Assembly: GCA_024734555.1 (NCBI GenBank)
Contig: JANPWX010000064.1
Location: forward strand, 186,001 to 250,000
From: Trochalopteron elliotii
Taxonomy: Eukaryota; Chordata; Aves; Passeriformes; Leiothrichidae
Direction of reading: 5' to 3'
Length of the DNA: 64,000 nucleotides
Shown: positions 11,129 to 23,000 of the stretch, piece by piece
Position numbering within the stretch: the stretch's first letter is position 1
Layout: the number at the start of each line of letters is the position of its first letter
The notes under the pieces: model-generated
What the model was told of the DNA's origin: nothing
Database searches by the model: none
The model's input: the letters and a program-made list of their open reading frames with translations, nothing else
Position numbers and translations under genes: made by a program

Positions 11129-14100
11129 GAGGCCCTGAGACTCTTTAAGTGTAAGAAATAAGACCCCAACTTGGGCTCAGGTAGTGTCTCTGATAGAACT
11201 ACAGATTCTCAAGTAAACACAAGCATGTGTGCAGAGTGTCAACAGAACTTTGTCAAGTCAGAACACTGAAATGTAGCAAAGCAAATAAGTAATCAAATGT
11301 TGTTAATTATCCCAGACTATTTTCTACAGAGCTATCCTTTATCATCTGCTGTGAATCTTTGCCATTTAATCTGAGATTTAGAACAAACTGCCTCAGGTTT
11401 TAATTCTAGGCACGCTTCAGTTTCCAAAGTTCTCTCCAGGCACAGTCTCTTTGATTCACTGGAAAATGAAGTTTGACATATCTTATTATGAAGAAATACT
11501 TCATTTGAAAATGTACAGAGTAGCTCTAGGAAAACAACAGCAAACTGAGAAAACCTTGCCAATGGTGCAGCCTTTCTACAAATGCAAAAGAATACAAAAC
11601 TAAAATAATATTTCTCATTAACAATGAAGTTTTCAAATAGCTGTGACTGGAATCTGTGAAGGTACCCTAGCTACTGCTAGCCAGAAAATGTTGAGAATTT
11701 ATAAATTGGCTGTGCTGTCCTGAGACCACTTACAGAGAATTCAGTGATCTGACGCATTCTTAGTAACCCTGTCACCTCTCTTTGTTGCTGTGGGAGAAAC
11801 AGAGGCGGTGTATTTATTCAGCAGGTCTTGTGGTACCAGCTCCTCTGAGTCAGTGTTGAAGACATTTCACAAGTGACTGCATCCCAGGTTCCACAAAACC
11901 AGTCTGTCAAAATCTCATATCCATTTTGTCCTTCTCAGTAGAATGCTGGTGTTTTTGTGAAATCAGTGCTTTAATGTCCACTGACAAAAGGCTTGCATTT
12001 AGTTCTGCAGCTTTCTCTCTCCACATTCTCTTCTCTTCATTCTTCTCCTCTTTCACTGACATCTGCAATGGCATCTTGCATCCAGATATGGCTCACATTG
12101 CACACGCTAGAAATCAGAGTTGATTCATATTGTGAAGTGTTTCACATTTTCTGAGAATTCCTTGGGATGTTATAGCCTTTTCCTCTCAAAGAAAACTCCC
12201 TGGTAGGCTCAATATGTTGATACTTTTTCATTGAATGTGCCGAGGGGGAAAATGAAAAAAAAAAGATACTTTCTATTGAGATATATGTATATATTAGTCA
12301 AAAATATCAAACAAAATGTCAACCCTTTTGAGTGGAAAGGTTAATGAAGGATGCAGAAGAGCCTGGGATACTGGACTCCATTAAATCTTCATGGATTTCT
12401 CACCACCTCTAGTACCACTGTGAACTCCATGAAGCTTACTCATTTTTGGGAGACATCTCAGTAATAACTAGCTGGAAGGAAAGGGATTGGCAGCCCCATC
12501 ACCCTGGTCTGCTGCTTCTGTGAAATCTCCATGAGTACTTAAGAGAGAAATACACGGATCCTGTCACACCAATGGGTCATTTCCATCTTCAGCTTTTTCC
12601 ATTAAAAAAAAGAATTTTCCTTTTCATTTTATGCCAAAAAAAAGCCTGTAGTTTGCAAGTCTCACCACTTCGCTGTGGCCCATGACTGACACATTGAGAT
12701 AAATGGCTTCAAGAGCCAGACAAGGACTTGGGAGATGAGCAGCCCATTTGACCAGATGCTGTATTTCTGCAACAAAGAGGGCGTAAAAGGGAGTCAGCAC
12801 CAGAAATAGATACATTTTACAGAAACCTTTTCCCTTGTCATCCTTTTGTTTTCATTGGGAACACTTTTTGTTTTTCAAGTAAGAAAGATAATCCAATTAT
12901 AAGAATAGCCCCAAATTTTCTCTTCCTCACACAAAAGACTCTTTTAATTATTCTTGATGCCATCCAAAATATTGTTCTATGGTAGGAGGGAGTTTTCTGC
13001 TCTTATGAATGAGCATTTTTTAAAATGCAAATTTTACTTCACTGAATGCTTAGGAAGGAGGCATTGCAATAACTTCATTGCAATATTCCTTTCACTGATT
13101 CATAAGGAAGGGGTTGAGATGCATTTCCCTGTGTGGGCCCAGGTGTCTCATTGTGTGGTTAGGGGGAGTGACTTCATCAAAGCAGGATGTCTCTTCATCA
13201 GAGATCAATTAATGCAAAACCAGCACGGAGGAGTAGAAGGCAAGGAACCAGTGCTGCTCCTCTCAGTGTCTGTGCACAGCCAGCAAACTGGGTGACTACA
13301 CAATGTCACCAGCAGCCTGACCACAACCCACTGATTTGTCAATGCTCCGCTTGGATGGTAGTCCAGTAATCAACTTACCTGCTAATTGCAGAGAAACATT
13401 TGGCATGTTCTTCCAGCTCCATCACAAACATCAAAAATTCAATATTATATTAATATAATTTAATATTATATGCAGCTGCCTTAATGGTCCACGGTAATAG
13501 AGCATTTTTTTCTATTTTTCTCACTTTCATGCACATAAATATGAGGGTCTGCAGATGCAGTAACCTCATAGTCTAACTTCTTGGCAATAAGTAATTCAGA
13601 AATACAGTTTCATGCAGGTAAAAGTAGCTTTGAAAAAAAAAGATTAAAAAAGCCTCTTTTACATCAAGGCATTTCCTTTCTTAGGTGGGCTGAAGCAGGA
13701 AACCTAATTGCTCTTCTGGGTCTATGCACACAGACAGAAAAAATGTGAAATGTTACATCCTAGCAAAAGGTGATAGCAGAAGATAAAGAAATTGTGGCAT
13801 TGTTATTACAAGGAAATCAGTTCAAATCTTTGGAGAAAGCTGCTAAATAACTGGCCTTTAAATCACTGTAACTAGTACCTATACAGCCATCTTCAAAAAA
13901 TGGATATTTCCAACTAGGCATTTAATTAATAGGATTTAATATAATAGGTTTTGCCACTTGCTCCATCTACAATTGTGTTAAAAACAAAGTGCACAGAGGA
14001 GGCGCTGTGACCTCCATCTGCAGCAGCAGCAGCACCTTTGAGAGCTCAGAAATTCTCTACTACTTCTAAATATTTTCTTTCTTTGGAGATGTGCACAGGT

Positions 14101-17100
14101 AAAAAATATCTGCAGGAACTGAGAGAAGCAGTTCACCAAGATAAAGTGTTCTTACATTTCTGGCATGTCAAGAACATCTGCTTCCTTCTTACATAAACCA
14201 CTGAATGAATATTCTCATACAGCATTACTGAAGCATGCAATACTGCTTCACTAAGAGCCTTCCACTGCCCTCCAGATACACTTAAGAAAATAACTCTAAA
14301 TGGAAGGATGATACACACAATAGCTAAAGGGGATGCAATCACATTCAGAGAAGATAAAGAAATCATAAACAGACACCTGCATTTCTGGAAATTCCTTGGG
14401 CTCTTGCTATTGGCAATTCTAGCAAAACACTTCACAGCACAGACCCGAGTCTGGCCCCAGAGCTTTCAGGCTGAACTACAGGCTGTGGCTCACATCACTA
14501 TTGTCAGAATAAACTACTTCTATGAAAAGAAGTTACTTAGGAACAGTAAATATACTATTAGAAATAAGTATTAGATAGGCAATTCTTCCCCAGGAACTGA
14601 AGGGAAACTTTTAAGCATTAAAAAAAATAAGAGGAACTGCAGAAGACCTAAGGGATGGATCCTCAAGACCGTCTTTGTGTGCATGTCAGAGTACTCAGTC
14701 AGGCCAGCTCCATCTGCCTGCATAGGTAACTCAGGTTCAGCTATTTCTTATACCATGGAACAGAGGGAAAATTTCTGTCCTGAGACCACCATGTTAAAAA
14801 TAAATCCAGGAAGATCTGGTTGTTTGATGCCATTTTTCAGAAGAAAATAGAAGGCACTTTGGAAGCAGGAGCAAGAGAACATGATTAGTCTTGTACCAGG
14901 TAATCAGTGGTAATATAAATAGGAATATAGAGTGACTTTGATCTAAATCTATTCTGGTTCTGCAACTTCAGATTTTCTTCCTTCTTTGCAGCTCAGGTAA
15001 AATTCATTTGCCTGCTATTTTGTATTCCTGTTGTGTTAGTTTCCTCCTTTGAGATCAACTCTTACACATTATCCTTTTGTCTTTACTTTTCTCTAATTCC
15101 TACAGTGGGCAAGTGGACTGTCCCCTAACTTGGCTGCAGCTGAGTACTGTCAGTATCCCAGGGAACTCTCTCCTAATCTCCCCAGCAGAAGTGCTACTGA
15201 GCACAACTCTACCAACTGTGTTTGCTCCATTAACATCTTGACTACTTGACCTTTGAGCTCCACTACAAAGCCTGAACTGAAACATCAAACAACATATTCT
15301 TAAAACACCAACATGTCATATTCTTCATAAAGGACATATAGGTCACTGCTAAATTTTTTAAAACCCTTTCCTTTCTCTATGAATAAGACTTGGATTTTTC
15401 AAGTGTGTAAAATTCTGGAGTAAAGGTCTTCCTAACAGTCTTTGTCTCCTGTAGAGTTACTACCTCCTCAATAAGAAAAAAAGGTGCTCTTATTTAAGGC
15501 TATGGGGGGCATACTGAGCTTCCCATCCCCTCTCTTAAATGTTCTTTTTTTCCCTTAAAAATCCTGTTGAAAGGAGTATATGTCTTAGAGTGAAATTCAG
15601 AGAGAAGGACTAGAATAGCTTCCTGCAGGCAGTTGCCAGGTTGATATATCAAAGCGATATTGCTTTCTGAATTGAGTGGCACCAATCAGCAGGAACTGTC
15701 AGTCTGGGGATATAATAACTGTGGTGCCAGTCGTCAGGAATCTAAATGAAAGTTTCAGCTGTACTTGTATATTTAAAGTGCCTGTTGGCTCAGGAAGGGA
15801 AATAGGAAGGGGGAAGAGCTTTTCAGGCATTGTCAAGGCAAGGATGGCATCTGAAGAAAAAACTGGTGAAGCACAGTGTACCTGAATTCTCCTCTGGGAC
15901 TAGTATGAGAGTGAGATGACCAAAGGCATGGAATGGATCTCATATCTGCAGTCTTCTTAATTACAAGCCCTGTTAACTATATTTCTGAAGAGAAGGTGAA
16001 GATTTTTACAAGCCTGTCACATTTGTCATGCTGATATCCTACCAAACTCCCTCTCTGGACTGCAGTCCAAATATAGATCCCTGAAACCTCTGCTCAGCTG
16101 CTGTCTAACTCTGTCAATCCATGAAATATGTAGACACCTGATTTTTAAATAAAGTTCCTCGATTCTTACTAAGATGGTGACACAAACACCCTCAGAGCTG
16201 GCAGAGCTTGTGGGCTTCCCTTCATCCTGCCCAGATATGGCTCCAAGCCCGTGGGGAAGCTGACAACACTTGGAGAGCCAGTTCAGGTAGGGAGGGCAAA
16301 GCAGTGGACTCAGTCACAACACTCATCCATCAGCCATGGGGATGAGGGAACCCATTTTTCCCACAAAACTTCTCTGTGTCCAGGCTGTCACTGCAGGCAA
16401 AACTGTTTTGCCCCTCCTGTTGAAGCTGGTTTCTTTACATTACATAGGTGTGACTAGTAAAAAGACAAGACTTTCAGGCAATCTGACAGAGATCAGGTTG
16501 TTTTCTGCTTCCAGGGCTCTCTCAGAATATTATCATATTAAGACTTTTCAACCCAAAGAAATAGTGTGAGAAAGAGCAAACCCCTGATTACCTCATCCAG
16601 GAGTGCCCAGAGCACCACAAGGTGCATTTTGGAAATCCTGAGGTATTGCCACTCACAATGCTATGACTGACATTGGAGGCCTTTTGCAGGTATAGGACTA
16701 AAATAATTGATGTAATCAGCTGCATCACCCTCCTCTGAGGGAAACACAGGTCTTGGGATCAGAGTTCTTTTAATCAAATTCTGTTATGTGAATCATATTT
16801 CAATTGGATTTTGGTTTAATAGTCTGCACTACAAACATGAGATAAATCATTATATCCATGCAGTACCTATGACTAGTGAGTAAGGTCACAGCGCTGATTC
16901 AGTTTTCTGCATATACAACTATGATTCACCAGGCACAGGAAAACTCTCCAACCGTGGCAATTCAGGTATCAAAAACAGGTAAAAGCTGTCTTTTCTGAAC
17001 CACACAAGTGAGTCTTCATCCCCTAAAACGTCAGGCTGATTTAAGAATTATTGTAAGGAGTATAGATCCTCAGCTTCAGGTACTCCCATGTGCACATCTG

Positions 17101-19151
17101 TGACACTCAGCTAACTTGAAAAATTGTATGGAAAGCCATTCTCCTGCTGCATCAAGCAAAAATGTCACCATCTACTAAAAAGGGTGAAAAGACATGATAT
17201 GTGACTTATAACAGTAAGACAACACTCCCACAAAAAAACTCCACAAGATCAGAGGAGGGCCAGGCAGATTCTTCCTAAAAGTTCATAAGCTGGAAGCATC
17301 TGTCATTCATCCAGCCATTTCAGTTATGAAATTAAATATGCTGCCTTTAAACATATTTGGTGTTTATCCTCTTGAATTATACAAAACTGAAACTAAGTTT
17401 CCTAATGAAAACACTTTTTAAAATAAATTTAATTTAGAATAATTTTAAATATGTATTCTAAAAATTCCCATTTCTCATTTACATCTAGTAATGAAACAAA
17501 GAAATCATGATGTCTGTGGAGTGGGACTAAATGGACATTTGAAATATATTATTTTCACGGGAAAGAATCAGATAAAGTTAGTACAGGCCTGATTTCTCAA
17601 TTTCTCTGAGCATGCTCTCAAAGATGATAAACACTGAAAAGGTGACAACCAGTTTAAAAGGATATGTAATACTGATTTTATAAATGGATTCAGGTTAACC
17701 AGATATGACTGCAGAATTTCCTACCATCTGTCCCTTTAGAGAATGCTCTGCAGTATTACTGAAGATAACGTGGCAGATATCATGCTTAGCCTCTCCAGGC
17801 TGTTTTGTCCTCCTGGATGTTGTCAACTGCATTTGCATTTCTTTTTATTCTCAGATTTTTCATTCTGGTGTCCAGTGAGTAACAGATTCTTGTGTACACA
17901 TCCTGGAGCAGTGTTACAGGCAGACAGTTTCTATCCCAGTGCATCACTGGCCGTCTTAAAATCCTGGATTTCTTCCTTAAAGGATTTTGCCTAAGGTCTG
18001 CTGTGCCAGCAGTAGAATGATCTTTTTTATTATTCAGCTTTAGAGCAGCTGTCAAAATAAGAAAGAATTATAGAAGGTATCCAAAACTGTTTTTCATTAA
18101 ATAATCAAAATAAAATTCATTTCTTCAAAATGTTTGTGAAATATTTAACCTGGAAAAAAAGGCCAAACCAATATTGAATGGCTGGAAACTTAAAGTATTC
18201 AGAATGGAAATTATGTGCAAATATCTAATAGTGGAAGTAATTAACCTGATTATGGTTATGGGGAGAGTATAATAACCTTTAGTCTCTAAATCAAACTCAT
18301 ATCTCTTCATATTGACAATCCTACTCCAAAACAACTCCTTCATAGGGGCTATTGGTTCAAATTATCTGATTTCAACCATGTAAAAAATAAGAACATGTGA
18401 TAAAGAACATTTCTAGCCTAACATTTTCACCATGATTTTACTTGGAAGCTATTTTCTTTGGCTTCATGGATGGAGTGAACCACAAGAAGCTAACACAGCT
18501 TAACCTTCCAGTGAAAATCAAAAGCCAAGGGTAAAGGAGATAAGGAAAGGAAAATTTAAGATCTTGATTTTTGATTATTTTTAATGTATGATATTTACAT
18601 TTCCACTAGTTTTCATTGTATCTGGGAGTTGATATCAAGTGCAGTGGTTTCACATTCGCCAAATTCTGGTTTGCCTAATTTAGTGTAGCGGTTTGAGCGT
18701 CTACTCTCTTTTCCCTCTGGGAGATAGGATTTGGGAGAAAAAGGCAAAACAGGTTCAACTTAAGGTAAACAGACAGTTTTATCAACACACACTAAGAAAA
18801 AAAAACAAAAAACAAATGAACCTTCTAAACCAACCCCTTCTCCTACCACGAACTGTTCACTTTCCCACTCAACACAGAGAGAAAACTATGATTTTCGGTC
18901 AGTTGCAACCATTTAAACACAATCCTGCATCACTTTGGGAGAGGAGCCTCTTTAGAGTTTATGGAGATACATGCCACAAGAAAAGGTCTGGTGGCTCTCA
19001 ATGTCACAAATCTGCAACCACCTGGAATTTGGCAGATTCTGTGCAGTCCTGCCCATTTAACAGTTTCTGAGCTGCTTATGGGCCTCCGCATGTTTGGGGT
19101 ACCGTTTTAAGAATGCTCTTCTAGTACAAAGCAAGGATTCTCTTCTTCTAT

Positions 19152-19288
19152 CTCTAAAATCGTCTCCATCTCAAAAGAAATAGAGACCTCCTTTTATGCC
19201 CAGGAGCTGGGGCCCAATCACTTCCTCTCTAGAATTATCTTCATCTCAAAGGCTGAGACCTCTTTTTATTTTTTCCCAGGAGCCGGGG
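19152..19288 (-). repeat. tandem duplication of LTR promoter block
   Basis: Two copies, 19152-19212 and 19227-19288, offset by 75 bases. Each runs from 'ctcta(a/g)aat' through 'catctcaaa', a 'gagacct' core and a T/A-rich TATA complement to 'caggagc(t/c)gggg'. The first copy keeps a good TATA (CATAAAAG on the minus strand); the second has an expanded A/T run instead. Confidence 0.75.
19191..19198 (-). promoter_or_regulatory. LTR TATA box
   Basis: CATAAAAG on the minus strand, preceded by a GGGGCCCCAGCTCCTGGG-like GC-rich segment and followed by 'gaggtctct'. Its position inside the LTR makes it the likely core promoter of the element, with transcription toward lower coordinates. Confidence 0.5.
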
Positions 19289-19619
19289 ACATACTCTATC
19301 CAAAATTCTCAGTTAAATCTCAATTATATCAGTACATACAACCCTTTGGCTAGAACTTGCATTCCCCCAAACAGCATTATTATATTACAAGAAATAGTCC
19401 ATTTCTCCATAATTCACATCCAGAGAAGTTCAGTCAGAAATGTCCACTTCCTCCATCCCTTCTTCCAACAGTCTTTATCAGTTATTTTGCTGACTTTGTC
19501 TCATGCTGTCTCTATGTTTTAACTCACTCTGTCTTCCATGGAAGAAAGGGTTAATGTCTTTGGCCAGAGTCTTTCTTTCTCTCAAGTTAGCTCCCGGTGT
19601 TGAACTTCAAGGCCGCGCA

Positions 19620-20050
19620 GGTGATGGGGGAGGGAAGCATGCTCAGGAACGCTGATGGGTGACCCTCCTCCGCCCCTGGTCAAATCTAAAGCAACTCAAA
19701 CTTGGATCAGCTCCCTGGAGCTCCGGAGAAAGTTTCTCAAAATTCTCTCCTCCCTCGGACCAGAGGCTCCGGCAGCCAAGCCCAGAGCACGGCCGCCGCG
19801 GCCCCCGGCGCAGGGCGGGCACTGCCGACCTGCAATCCTCCTCCTCCTCCTCCTCCTCTCCCCATCGGAGGAGCCGGGGGACGGAGGGGACACTGCCGGC
19901 CGGGGCAGCGCTCCCATGGGCAGCGGCCCCCCTGGAGGCCCGGCCGGGGGGGGCCCAGACCAAGCTTCTGACTTACGAGGTGATGTTAGCTCCTTGCCAG
20001 CCGGAAAGGAGTCGCCTGGGACCTTTGATTTTAAGACTGGGTCTCCAGAG
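19620..20050. other. CpG-rich island within the LTR
   Basis: Contains dozens of CpG dinucleotides, concentrated at 19780-19960, for example around 'gcacggccgccgcggccc'. A (CCT)n run lies at 19837-19857 and G runs near 19945-19955. No other part of the window resembles this. Several overlapping 70-133 codon frames on both strands cover it; they reflect the lack of AT-rich stop codons, not coding. Confidence 0.7.
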
Positions 20051-20090
20051 GCGTGACTAACTCTTTAATTGGTCAGCCAAGCTGTCAACA

Positions 20091-23000
20091 TCTGCTATAA
20101 CTTCCTTAGAGGGGAAAAAAAAAAACAAACCCTCACGTCCGTGCTAATCCACCACATCAAGATATTAAGAAAGATAAGCAGTGACGGAAGGAGAACCTCT
20201 ACAAATCATCTAATAACTGTAAGGAGATTTGGGGAAAAAAGATCCCTGATGACGCTGCAATTGTTGCTTACAGTAATTTGAACACATTCCTCTGCAGAAT
20301 CGCGCCTAGGCTAAGGTGTGGATATGGTACAAAATGTATCAATGTCTTGATGCTCCAAAACTGTTATATTTTTATGATGCAGTGCTTGTACTTTAAATAT
20401 TTTCAATCTTTTTAAATAGAGTGAGAATTGTGAATTAAACATTTCAAAAACGTAACAGCTATTAGATTGTAAACTATTGTACCCAACTAGTTATTTTTCT
20501 TTATATTTTCACTCCCACAAATATTTTCCTTTCTTTTATTATTTGGTTGGGTTTTTTTCTTTGTTTCAAAGGCAGAGACCATTCCCTAAAAAAGATGTAA
20601 GGACAGATTCAAAAAATGTGATGCTTGCAGGCAAGCTCCACGTTTTTTGATATATAAATTATGCTCCCATTTAGCTGAACATTTGGAAGTGTCTTAGGTC
20701 ACCTCGATAATTCTGTTTGCCAGTTTGGTCTGCCATTTGATTGATTCGTGAGAAACAGAACAGTCCTCTTGCAGTGTGAATGCTCTGAATATTACAAATT
20801 TCATTAGGTTGTCATATAAAAACACTGGCCTTTATTTAGAGAGGTCCAGGTAGGCAGCTGGCTCCTTGAATTTTGATATATATGTTTATTCACAGCACTA
20901 ATTTTATTAGCTGCGTTGGCAGAGGATTGCGAATTGCTTGGTGGGAACAAGGGTATTTTTCAAGAGCTTGTCAATTGTTCCTGTCTTTAACAGAAAACTA
21001 GCTTTAGATGAGCTGGATGTTGGAGATATAGAAATAAGTAGAAGGAACTGTGTAGCATAGCCAGCATGTTGATAGATAAGCAAAAATTTTTAGCAGATTA
21101 TTTCATTATTTAAGAACAGGTAATGAAGTGACACACATCAGCTGTCTTCTGCTCTCTGTTGACTGCTACAGGGAACACCACCATTGGCAGAGTGAGTAGA
21201 GACTCTGAGTTACACTCATCTGCTGCTTTGCATTGCTCATGTAAGGAGATGAAAATCAAACAGAAAGATCAAGAAACCAGGCTGTGAGTGTGCAAGAGCA
21301 GTGCTGTGGGGTAGTGCTTGGGAAGGAAGAAGAGACACTGAATCCATAGGGGACAGCAGGTTTGGGCAGTGAGACCTGCACTGAAAAATCTTTGGGAAGG
21401 GTCCAAGGCTTTAAGAATTACAAGGAACCCAGTGTTTGGAGAGTCTAAAGGCACAAAAACCACAGATTAACTAAAAGTGTTGACTCACTAGAAATTTGCA
21501 TTATCTTTATTTTTAAGGAACATAAACTGACATGATCTAAAGAAGCTCTCTGCTTTGAGGTTAAAAGTTGCTAGGAGAAGTATAACCCTTCAGCCAGTTA
21601 AGGCCATAACAGTTTCCCATCTCCTTGTCTGGTGAAGGTCTAATGCGACAGCTGCCATGAGGCATCTACAGTTATGCTAAAAAAAACCAAGAGGATGTAG
21701 GAAGATGTAGGAGTATGAGTGAGTGACAATAACTTTTCATTAGTTTTCTTCCTGATCATGCCAAGACTTTATGCTGAACACCTGATGGCACCTGCTTCCC
21801 TCCAGCTGTTCCCAACAGGGAGGCTGGGGAGGCTCGGTTGCAGCCATGATCTCTGCATTACTTTGCTTATTATGCTGCAGCCCACACCACTCTGTCTTCA
21901 CTGAATGATACTGAAAATCAGCTAGATTTAAGATCACCTTCCAAAACCATTCAAAGTTTGGACTTAATGCTGAGTTTTGTGTAATGTTCATATTTTACTT
22001 GTAGTATTGTCTGATCATGTGAAAGATGTCAACCTACCATCATCCTCCAGTTTTCCATTAGCTCAAACAGGGGATTCAGACACTCAGAGTAAAAGCTGCA
22101 CAAGGTGGACCATGGCTGGGATGGCTCAAGTTTCTGCTGTAAGGTTCCTCAGTGCATCTGTAACAGGCTGAAAGGCTTGTGCTGAGGAAGACAGGATTTT
22201 TGTAAGAGAAAGAGTGGTCTTGTGATTAAGACAGTCTACCAATAATTCTGCACTAAATATTCCACAAAATATATGGTAATTGGTGCCTCAAATTAGCTGC
22301 CCAAGTTAAAGGCTAATTTCAAGCCTAATCTGTCCACCTTTCTTCAATACAAAAATTCAGCTACTATCACCCCTCACCATAACATACTGCGCAAATAAAA
22401 TTTGCAATGAGTAACACCACAGAAAAATTCCCTGAGGACATCTATAATTCTGTCACATGGAAAGGTTTGAGTAGCATAAAATAAATGTGTCCATGGGGCA
22501 TGCACTGAAATATGAGGGTAAAACAAAAATATTGAGGAGCCACTCAATCACTGAATGCTGTTCAGTCAGGGCACTGAATGAGACAGTCTTGCAGAAAAAA
22601 ATGTGGATGATCTTGAGTCAAACTGCCAAAATTCATACACAACAAGAGGACAGCCCAGGGCTGTACACATTGAAATGCAGAGAGATGCACAGAAAGCTTA
22701 ATTCTGGCATTTTGTAACTTCACTGTTTGCTTTACAACTGTAATGTAACACTATTGGGTATATTTTTAGAATATAAGGTTGACCAAAGGTGTAGGGAATC
22801 CTCATAGTTTTATGAAAGTTCAACTGTCACCTGTGTATTTTTTTATGTATTTTCAGAACAAGCCACTTTTATTTTAATATGGCACAATTGTGCTGAGCTC
22901 CTGTTGAAATAATCTCCTGATTCAGTTGTCTTACTGGATAGCCATGAGAGGAAACCTTTCATAGTTTAATGTTCACTGTCTTACCATCATTGCAATTTTT

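Larger units (their letters stand above)
6407..18683. other. 12 kb of mostly unique sequence, no firm gene
   Basis: No sizeable interspersed repeat is recognised. Contents worth noting: a TC microsatellite at 9138-9160 in a pyrimidine tract reaching about 9220; a GC-box/TATA arrangement near 11.1 kb; an AT palindromic patch at 13441-13470; CAG runs near 14018-14033; and minus-strand exon-like intervals at 12666-12766, 13379-13416 and 14193-14280 (see findings). Other open frames, such as minus 14133-14435 and plus 12954-13295, have no recognisable domain. Confidence 0.4.
18684..20090 (-). mobile_element. long passerine-type ERV LTR
   Basis: The plus strand starts TGTAGCGGTTTGAGCG, which on the minus strand is an LTR end reading ..GCTCAAACCGCTACA. 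It is followed by 'ggatttgggagaaaaaggc', 'aaaacaggttcaactt' and 'cagttttatcaacacaca', the antisense 3' end of an LTR group I associate with songbirds. Minus-strand TATA boxes lie at about 19191-19198 and again, weaker, near 19262-19270, inside a duplicated 61/62-bp block. Upstream in transcriptional terms (19600-20050) the sequence is exceptionally GC- and CpG-rich with a CCT run. The proposed far end is TGTTGACAGC on the minus strand at 20090. I found no clear target-site duplication there, so that edge and the total length (1.4 kb) are uncertain. No gag, pol or env adjoins it. Confidence 0.62.

Noticed and set aside
11900..12110. Minus-strand charged, helix-like frame ending in TGA, with another open frame upstream
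   Set aside because: The two frames do not join without a frameshift, and the available acceptors have poor pyrimidine tracts.
15100..15288. Minus-strand frames that look mildly helical
   Set aside because: The most protein-like frame contains an internal TGA, and the right-hand end lacks a convincing donor site.
19655..20060. Two 133-codon plus-strand frames and several minus-strand frames in the GC-rich block
   Set aside because: Several frames are open at once because the sequence is GC-rich. There is no start context, domain or splice support.
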